Origin: Leucobacter chromiireducens subsp. chromiireducens
GTDB taxonomy: Bacteria; Actinomycetota; Actinomycetes; Actinomycetales; Microbacteriaceae
NCBI RefSeq assembly: GCF_016758255.1
Contig: NZ_QYAD01000002.1
Span: 186,001 to 250,000, forward strand
Length of the DNA: 64,000 bases
Direction of reading: 5' to 3'
The number at the start of each line of letters is the position of its first letter. The stretch's first letter is position 1. This document shows positions 59,078 to 64,000 of this stretch, in pieces. Under the pieces are notes generated by a model, which saw only the letters and a program-made list of their open reading frames with translations, had not been told where the DNA came from and did no database searches. Both the position numbers and the translations under genes were made by a program.

Positions 59078-60378
59078 GCCGACACCTCCGCTCCAAAGTA
59101 CCGCTGGGCGCCGCGGAGCGCGTCGAGGAAACGATCAACTTCGTCCTCGGTGGTGGTCAGGTGCACGCTGGCGCGCGAGCTCGACGTGATGCCGAGCGCG
59201 CGATGCAGGGGCTGCGCACAGTGGTGCCCCACGCGGACCAGCACGCCCTGCTCATCGAGGAACTGGCCGACATCGTGCGCGTGCACGCCATCGACAGAGA
59301 CCGCGGTGAGCGCGACGCGCTGCGTGGGATCAGCCGAACCGAGGAGCCGCAGCCCCGGGGTCTCGGTGATGCCCGCAACCAGGCGTTCAACGAGCTCGTG
59401 CTCGCGCGCAGCGACGCGCGCCATATCTGCCTGCTCGAGGAACGCGACGGCAGCGCCCAGGCCAACCACCTGCGAGACCGGTTGCGTGCCCGGTTCGAAG
59501 CGGAGTGGCGGCGGCATAAACTCCGCGCGCTCCATCGTCACTCGCGTGATCGCGGAGCCACCGGTGCGTGCGGGGGGCAGCGCATCAAGCATCTCGGGGC
59601 GGCCGTAGAGCACGCCAATGCCGTTCGGGCCGAGCATCTTGTGTCCCGAGAACGCCGCGAAGTCGACGCCGAGCGCCGTGAAATCAACGGGGATGTGGGG
59701 AACCGACTGACAAGCGTCGAGCACCGTCACCGCGCCAACCGCGCGCGCGAGTTCCACGAGCTCCGCAACCGGAGCGACCCAGCCCGTCACGTTCGAAACG
59801 TGGGCGAATGCAAAGATCTTCGTGCGGTTGGTGATGGCCTCGCGCGCGTCGTCAATTGTCCACGTGCCGTTCTCGCGCACCGGGATGAAGCGCAGGGTCG
59901 CCCCTGTCTTCACCGCGAGCCGCTGCCAGGGGATGAGGTTCGCGTGGTGCTCTGCCTCGGTGATGAGGATCTCATCGCCGGGCGAGAGGGCGAAACGCTC
60001 GCTGCCCGCAACCCCGAGCCCGGCGTTCGCCTCGCCGATACCGAGCGCCACGATGTTCAGCGCGTCGGTGGCGTTCTCGGCCCACACAATCTGTTCCGGC
60101 GTGCCGGCGCCCACAAAAGCAGCAACCGCGGCGCGCGCGCCCTCGAAAGCCATCGTTGCCTCGCCGACGGCACCGCTCGTTCCGCGGTGCACAGCAGCGT
60201 TGGCGGTCTCGAGGAACCGGCGCTCCGCGTCGAGCACGACGCTGGGGCGCTGCGCGGTGGCCGCGGAGTCGAGATACGCGGGACCGCCCTGGCGATCCTG
60301 AGCGGCGAAGTACGGGAACGCGGCGCGCAGGTCAGCGACCTCCGCGGGAGTGAACGCACGAGCAGACATGGTCTCCAT
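59074..60378 (-). CDS. sufS: Cysteine desulfurase SufS (class II)
   Basis: 434 residues from ATG 60378; ATG 60369, with GGAG just upstream, is the other start. The PLP lysine is in FSGHKMLGPNGIG and the catalytic cysteine in RVGHHCAQPLHR; AYLDSAATAQRP and AEHHANLIPWQ are family motifs. It feeds sulfur to SufU for Fe-S assembly. A class I desulfurase lies 6 kb away in the NAD operon. Confidence 0.95.
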   Translation of the reverse strand: METMSARAFTPAEVADLRAAFPYFAAQDRQGGPAYLDSAATAQRPSVVLDAERRFLETANAAVHRGTSGAVGEATMAFEGARAAVAAFVGAGTPEQIVWAENATDALNIVALGIGEANAGLGVAGSERFALSPGDEILITEAEHHANLIPWQRLAVKTGATLRFIPVRENGTWTIDDAREAITNRTKIFAFAHVSNVTGWVAPVAELVELARAVGAVTVLDACQSVPHIPVDFTALGVDFAAFSGHKMLGPNGIGVLYGRPEMLDALPPARTGGSAITRVTMERAEFMPPPLRFEPGTQPVSQVVGLGAAVAFLEQADMARVAAREHELVERLVAGITETPGLRLLGSADPTQRVALTAVSVDGVHAHDVGQFLDEQGVLVRVGHHCAQPLHRALGITSSSRASVHLTTTEDEVDRFLDALRGAQRYFGAEVSA

Positions 60379-60449
60379 TCTTCCACCGGTTGGGTACACC
60401 GGGGCTACGAGTTCTCCAACAGCGTGGACGGCCGCGCTATTCCGCGGGT

Positions 60450-61700
60450 TTAGCGTGCACTCGGCCCGGTGAGGAGCCAGTTCACCCCGCCGGCCACGAG
60501 CGCGATCAGCGCGGCAATGAGCGGTATGACCAGCGCGGCGGGTGTGCCGAGATGATCGGCGACGCTGCCGGTGATTGCGGCGGCAGCCGACTGACCCACC
60601 ATCAGACCGGAACCGAGCATGGTCATGACCGTGGCCGAGCGGCCCTCAGGGCTCCGCTGCGCGCCGAAGCTGTAGAGCGTCACGAGGAGCGGGCCTACCC
60701 CGATGCCCATGAGTGCGAGGCTGAGCAGCATACTCGGCAGGTCGTGCGCGTTCTGCAGGAGCAGGCCGCCCGCGACGATGAACACGGCGAACACGGGCCA
60801 GCGGTAGCGGAGCGTGAAACGTGGAGGCAGGAAGGCGACCGCGATCGCGAAGATCGCGGAACCGATGCCCATGACGCCATAGATGAGTCCGGCCTGCTCG
60901 GCCGCGCCGCGATCCCGCATGAACGAGGTGAGTGAGGTGAGCATCGAACCGAAGAACAGGCCGACGGCCACGATCCCGAGCACGGTGATGAGCAGCTGCG
61001 GTCGGAAGAGCTCCGCCGCGGGTGCGAGCGTGGCCGCCCGGTCTGCGGCGCTCTGCGGAGGAGCACTCGTGTGGTGCAGGGCGAACGCGGTCACGAAGAT
61101 GAGGGTGAGCACCGACGCGCCGACGATGGGGGCCCACGCGCCGAGTGTGGTGGCGAGCAGCCCCACCGCGACAGGGCCGAACACGAAGATGACCTCGTCT
61201 GCGGCAGACTCGTAGGCCAGCACCGTCGAGAGTGTCTTCGGACGCTTCTGGGCCGGCAGGTCCTTCTGAATGATCGTGACGAGGCGCGAGCGGGACATCG
61301 GAGACGGCTGCGGCGCTGAAGCACCCGCGAGGAACGACCCGAGGAACACAGTCCAGATGGGCAGATCACTGAACGCGACCCAGGCGAGCACGCCGAGGAA
61401 TGCGGCGTTGATGGCCCCCGAGATGAGCAGTGTGGGCCGCTGCCCGAAACGATCGGCTGCGGCGCCGATGAGCGGCCCGCAGGTCGCAACGCCGAGCCCC
61501 ACCATGGCGGAGTTCAGCCCGCCAAGCTCCACCGAACCGCGGGCAGAAACGACGAGCGTGAGCACGCCGATGACCATCATCGCGTAGGGGAGCCGCGCGA
61601 CAAGCGCGACCGGGAAATAGAGTTTGCCGACGCGAGACAGCAGCGTGGGGGCGGGCTCCGGGGCGCCAGGAGCAGCGGGAGTATAGGTCGAATCCTGCAT
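60450..61700 (-). CDS. MFS transporter
   Basis: 416 residues, twelve membrane segments; ATG 61700. Motif A-like GPLIGAAADRFGQRPTLLIS follows segment 2. The N-terminus is a short Pro/Ala-rich tail. The pattern is of the drug/sugar-like MFS proteins with unknown cargo; no regulator or enzyme partner is adjacent. The gene is 72 bp from sufS on the same strand, so read-through into sufS-sufU is possible. Confidence 0.88.
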   Translation of the reverse strand: MQDSTYTPAAPGAPEPAPTLLSRVGKLYFPVALVARLPYAMMVIGVLTLVVSARGSVELGGLNSAMVGLGVATCGPLIGAAADRFGQRPTLLISGAINAAFLGVLAWVAFSDLPIWTVFLGSFLAGASAPQPSPMSRSRLVTIIQKDLPAQKRPKTLSTVLAYESAADEVIFVFGPVAVGLLATTLGAWAPIVGASVLTLIFVTAFALHHTSAPPQSAADRAATLAPAAELFRPQLLITVLGIVAVGLFFGSMLTSLTSFMRDRGAAEQAGLIYGVMGIGSAIFAIAVAFLPPRFTLRYRWPVFAVFIVAGGLLLQNAHDLPSMLLSLALMGIGVGPLLVTLYSFGAQRSPEGRSATVMTMLGSGLMVGQSAAAAITGSVADHLGTPAALVIPLIAALIALVAGGVNWLLTGPSAR

Positions 61701-61737
61701 AGCCGACCGAGTCTACACCCCCGCCGAGGCGATGGGG

Positions 61738-62811
61738 CTACTTCACGGCGATGCCCTGCTGCACGAGGAACGCGCGGAACGCGTCGCCGTCAGCGGGGTC
61801 GCCCGGGTAGGGCACACCATCGACGAGCACGAGCGGGGTGCCCGTGACCATCAGCTCGGGATCGGCCGCGTGCGGCACGGGGTTCGCGAATGCCCAGGCG
61901 GAGAGCGCCTGCGCGAACGGCACGAATCGCTCATCCGTGATGCACGCGCGCGCCTCGGAGTTCAGGGCACCCGCGCCGTCCTCGATTGCGGCGATGATGC
62001 CCGCGTTGTCGAGGCCGGGGCCGCCCTCTGCCGGCTGCACCTCGGGGAGCATGAGCGCGGCGTTCGCCTGCCACGCTGCGTCGGGCTGAGTGTCGGCGAG
62101 GCAGGCCAGCGCGCCCGCTGCGCGCGAGGAGTAGTAGCTCCCCTCGGAGGCACGATCCAGGAACGTGAGCGGAGTGAGCTCGACCGCGGCCTCGCCATCG
62201 GCAAGCACCTGCGTAAGCGTCTCGGCATTCGCGGTCTCAAAGAGCGAGCAGTACGGGCAGCGGTAGTCGACGTACACGCGAATGAGGGCCTTCGCACCGA
62301 GCTCCTCCGCCGTGCGCGGCACCGGGAGCGCGCTGTCTGCGGGCGCGTCTGACGTGGCAAGCTCGCCCTTCGTGCCACCGAACACTAGGCCGCCGCTCGC
62401 CATGTTGCTCGGCCACGCCACCGAGCTCGCGGCGTCGTTCGAGCCGTCCGGGCTGCTCCCCGAGCCCGAGTCGTGCTGCGCCGCCCCGACAAGCGCCCCG
62501 CCGAGCGCAAGCGCGCCGACTACAACGGCCGCGATGACCGCGAGCGCGCCGGCGACCACGCCAGTGAGCGCAGGGCCGCGCCGCTGCCGCCGTACGAGGG
62601 CGACGATGCCGAGCGCCACAGCGACGACACCGATTGCGGCGCCCACCCACGCAAAAGCACTGAACGTGACGGGCGCGACGGCGGCGGTGACAAGACCCAC
62701 GAGGCCGAGCGCCATCGCCGCGATCGGTAGGGCTTGACCGGTGCGGGGCGACCCGATCTCGGGCTGTGCGTAGGGGTGCGGGGGCGGGCCGGGCAGCTGC
62801 GAGTCGCTCAT
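61738..62811 (-). CDS. Membrane-anchored DsbA-like thioredoxin-fold protein
   Basis: 357 residues from ATG 62811. A Pro-rich cytosolic tail, two membrane hairpins in a DUF4190-like region (residues 27-75 and 85-115), then an outer DsbA/thioredoxin domain. The redox motif is YVDYRCPYCSLFE (CPYC) and the cis-Pro loop TGTPLVLVDG is present. Extra cysteines (LACLAD and RACITDE) may form a second disulfide. It probably makes or isomerises disulfides in exported proteins. The membrane fusion is larger than in typical actinobacterial DsbA. Confidence 0.87.
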   Translation of the reverse strand: MSDSQLPGPPPHPYAQPEIGSPRTGQALPIAAMALGLVGLVTAAVAPVTFSAFAWVGAAIGVVAVALGIVALVRRQRRGPALTGVVAGALAVIAAVVVGALALGGALVGAAQHDSGSGSSPDGSNDAASSVAWPSNMASGGLVFGGTKGELATSDAPADSALPVPRTAEELGAKALIRVYVDYRCPYCSLFETANAETLTQVLADGEAAVELTPLTFLDRASEGSYYSSRAAGALACLADTQPDAAWQANAALMLPEVQPAEGGPGLDNAGIIAAIEDGAGALNSEARACITDERFVPFAQALSAWAFANPVPHAADPELMVTGTPLVLVDGVPYPGDPADGDAFRAFLVQQGIAVK

Positions 62812-62842
62812 GCGGCTTATTCTTGCAGGCGCTCCTCGGGAA

Positions 62843-62848
62843 TACCAT
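62843..62848 (+). promoter_or_regulatory. -10 box for leaderless rsmI
   Basis: TACCAT, then GGAGGC, then ATG 62855. The GGAGG is too close to the start to work as a normal ribosome site. Confidence 0.45.
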
Positions 62849-62854
62849 GGAGGC

Positions 62855-63673
62855 ATGATCCTCCTCGCGGCCACTCCCATCGGCAACCTCGGCGACGCGT
62901 CTGTGCGGCTCCGGGAGACCTTCGAAGCGGCCACCGTGATCGCCGCGGAAGATACGCGCCACACGGCGCAGCTGCTCCGTCTGCTCGAGATCGAGAATCG
63001 CCCCGAGCTGCTCGCGCTGCACGATCACAACGAACACGAGCGGGCCGCCGCGCTCGTCGCCCGCGCTGAAACCGAAGACATCGTGCTCGTGAGCGACGCC
63101 GGCATGCCGACCGTCTCCGACCCCGGCTTCCGTGTCGTGCAGCTCGCGGCCGAGGCCGGTGTGACGGTCAGCGCGATCCCCGGGCCGAGCGCCGTCATCA
63201 CGGCACTCGCCGTCGCGGGGCTGCCGACCGACCGCTTCGCGTTCGAGGGCTTCCTGCCACGGAAGGCGGGGGAGCGAGGGCGCGCACTCGCGGGGCTCGC
63301 CTCTGAGCGCCGCACGCTCGTGTTCTTCGAAGCGCCCACCCGCCTCGCGGCGACGCTTGCCGACCTCGCCGACGCGTTCGGTCCGGAGCGACCGGCCGCC
63401 GTGTGCCGTGAACTCACGAAGCTGCACGAGGAGGTGCGACGTGGGCCGCTTGCCGAACTCGCTGACTGGGCCGCCGAGGGCGTGCGCGGCGAAATTGTGC
63501 TTGTCGTGGGCGGTGCGCCCGAGGTCGAGGTGTCGCCGGAGACGGCACTTGCCGAGGTGCAGCAGCGCGTGGCAGAGGGCGAGCGGCTGAAGGACGCAAG
63601 CCGTGCCGTTGCCGAGGCGAGCGGGCTCTCCGCGCGCGAGCTTTACGCCGCGGCGCTTGCCGCCCGCGCATAG
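62855..63673 (+). CDS. rsmI: 16S rRNA (cytidine1402-2'-O)-methyltransferase RsmI
   Basis: 272 residues from ATG 62855. The SAM-dependent tetrapyrrole-methylase fold shows LLAATPIGNLGD, ALHDHNEHERA, LVSDAGMPTVSDPGFRVV, IPGPSAVITALAVAGLPTDR and CRELTKLHEEVRRG, the RsmI signatures. It methylates the ribose of C1402 in the decoding centre. Divergent from the DsbA-like gene. Confidence 0.96.
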   Translation: MILLAATPIGNLGDASVRLRETFEAATVIAAEDTRHTAQLLRLLEIENRPELLALHDHNEHERAAALVARAETEDIVLVSDAGMPTVSDPGFRVVQLAAEAGVTVSAIPGPSAVITALAVAGLPTDRFAFEGFLPRKAGERGRALAGLASERRTLVFFEAPTRLAATLADLADAFGPERPAAVCRELTKLHEEVRRGPLAELADWAAEGVRGEIVLVVGGAPEVEVSPETALAEVQQRVAEGERLKDASRAVAEASGLSARELYAAALAARA

Positions 63674-63719
63674 CGGCCCCCGACCACACTGCACCCCAGA
63701 GAGGACACCGACGCACACC

Positions 63720-64000
63720 ATGAGCCGCAAACGACCTGCCGCCCCAACCGTTCCCGCCGGCCCCGAAGCTCGGCGCCGCGTGAGCATTGAGCTGTGGCGC
63801 CTCGCGCTCCCCGTCCTCTGGTTCGGGCTCATCGCTGCGATCTCGTTCATCGAAGCGCCACTGAAGTTCCAGGCCCCCGGCATCACGATCCCACTCGGGC
63901 TTGGCATCGGGCGGCTCGTGTTCGCCGCGCTCAACGTCGCCGAGGGGCTCGTGCTGCTCGCCCTCACCCTGCTCTCCTTCTGGCCGCTCGCGACGAGGAT
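63720..64000 (+). CDS. Membrane protein, unknown (3' partial)
   Basis: ATG 63720; the frame runs open to the window edge, 93 residues visible. A basic N-terminus of 25 residues, then two membrane segments (LALPVLWFGLIAAISFIEAP and FAALNVAEGLVLLALTLLSF) with a short outer loop (KFQAPGITIPLGLGIGR). The pattern recalls small DUF4149-like membrane proteins, but I would not name it from this part. AGAGAGGA lies a little far upstream. Confidence 0.6.
   Translation, partial: MSRKRPAAPTVPAGPEARRRVSIELWRLALPVLWFGLIAAISFIEAPLKFQAPGITIPLGLGIGRLVFAALNVAEGLVLLALTLLSFWPLATR

Noticed and set aside
1-64000. CRISPR arrays, rRNA genes, intact transposases or phage structural genes
   Set aside because: No repeat-spacer pattern, rRNA signature, DDE/HUH transposase motif or phage protein seen.

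Overview
High-GC DNA from an actinobacterium. The gene set (NrtR-nadABC with an adjoining cysteine desulfurase, SufS-SufU, DUF4192 and DUF4259 proteins, a maltokinase-cap protein, an LAXTG-type sortase substrate) and the frequent start codons 6-7 bases after a TANNNT box fit Microbacteriaceae, perhaps a Leucobacter relative. The genus is an inference from gene content; no marker gene that could settle it lies in the window.

Layout. 1-10.8 kb: the 3' end of a sortase-anchored surface protein, a MerR regulator with a textbook operator-spaced promoter, a run of small proteins (HEAT-like repeats, DUF4259, YjdM, VOC, DUF1801, DUF4287), a lipoprotein peptidase, a small alarmone synthetase, a phosphotransferase-homocysteine methyltransferase pair and a CPBP protease. 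11.0-23.2 kb: two complete oligopeptide ABC importers, each ordered binding protein, permease, permease, fused double ATPase. They are separated by a low-GC islet with one secreted protein of unknown function. 23.3-27.5 kb: a Bcr/CflA exporter, TypA, a maltokinase-cap protein and tRNA-Pro(CGG). 27.6-32.7 kb: an accessory stretch after the tRNA with TetR-DoxX, a decayed toxin-antitoxin pair, a potassium channel, an Ltp-repeat protein and small lipoprotein or membrane genes. 33.0-39.0 kb: a DUR3-like sodium symporter with a 45-residue partner, YaeQ, an FMN reductase, and divergent MarR and MMPL genes. 39.0-44.9 kb: a third peptide-type ABC importer on the minus strand with a divergent TetR gene. 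44.9-53.7 kb: a FadH-type oxidoreductase, a cold shock protein and the NAD operon nrtR-nadA-nadB-nadC-cysteine desulfurase. 53.6-64 kb: DUF4192, an orphan FAD flavoprotein with a divergent LysR gene, an AlkD-like protein, sufS-sufU, an MFS transporter, a DsbA-like protein, rsmI and the start of a membrane protein.

How the genes work together. Peptide uptake dominates: three ABC systems take up about 18 kb of the window. De novo NAD synthesis is complete from aspartate to nicotinate mononucleotide. Its probable regulator and a probable source of sulfur for the NadA cluster lie in the same operon; SufS-SufU is a second Fe-S sulfur source 6 kb away. Most regulators sit divergently or directly upstream of their likely targets, with visible inverted repeats between them.

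I found no CRISPR array, no intact transposase, no phage structural genes and no clear unknown multi-gene system. The signals most worth a second look are the leaderless starts, the perfect hairpins behind two of the three binding-protein genes, the NrtR variant with its 17-bp palindrome, the decayed toxin-antitoxin pair, the Ltp-repeat membrane protein and the symporter microprotein.
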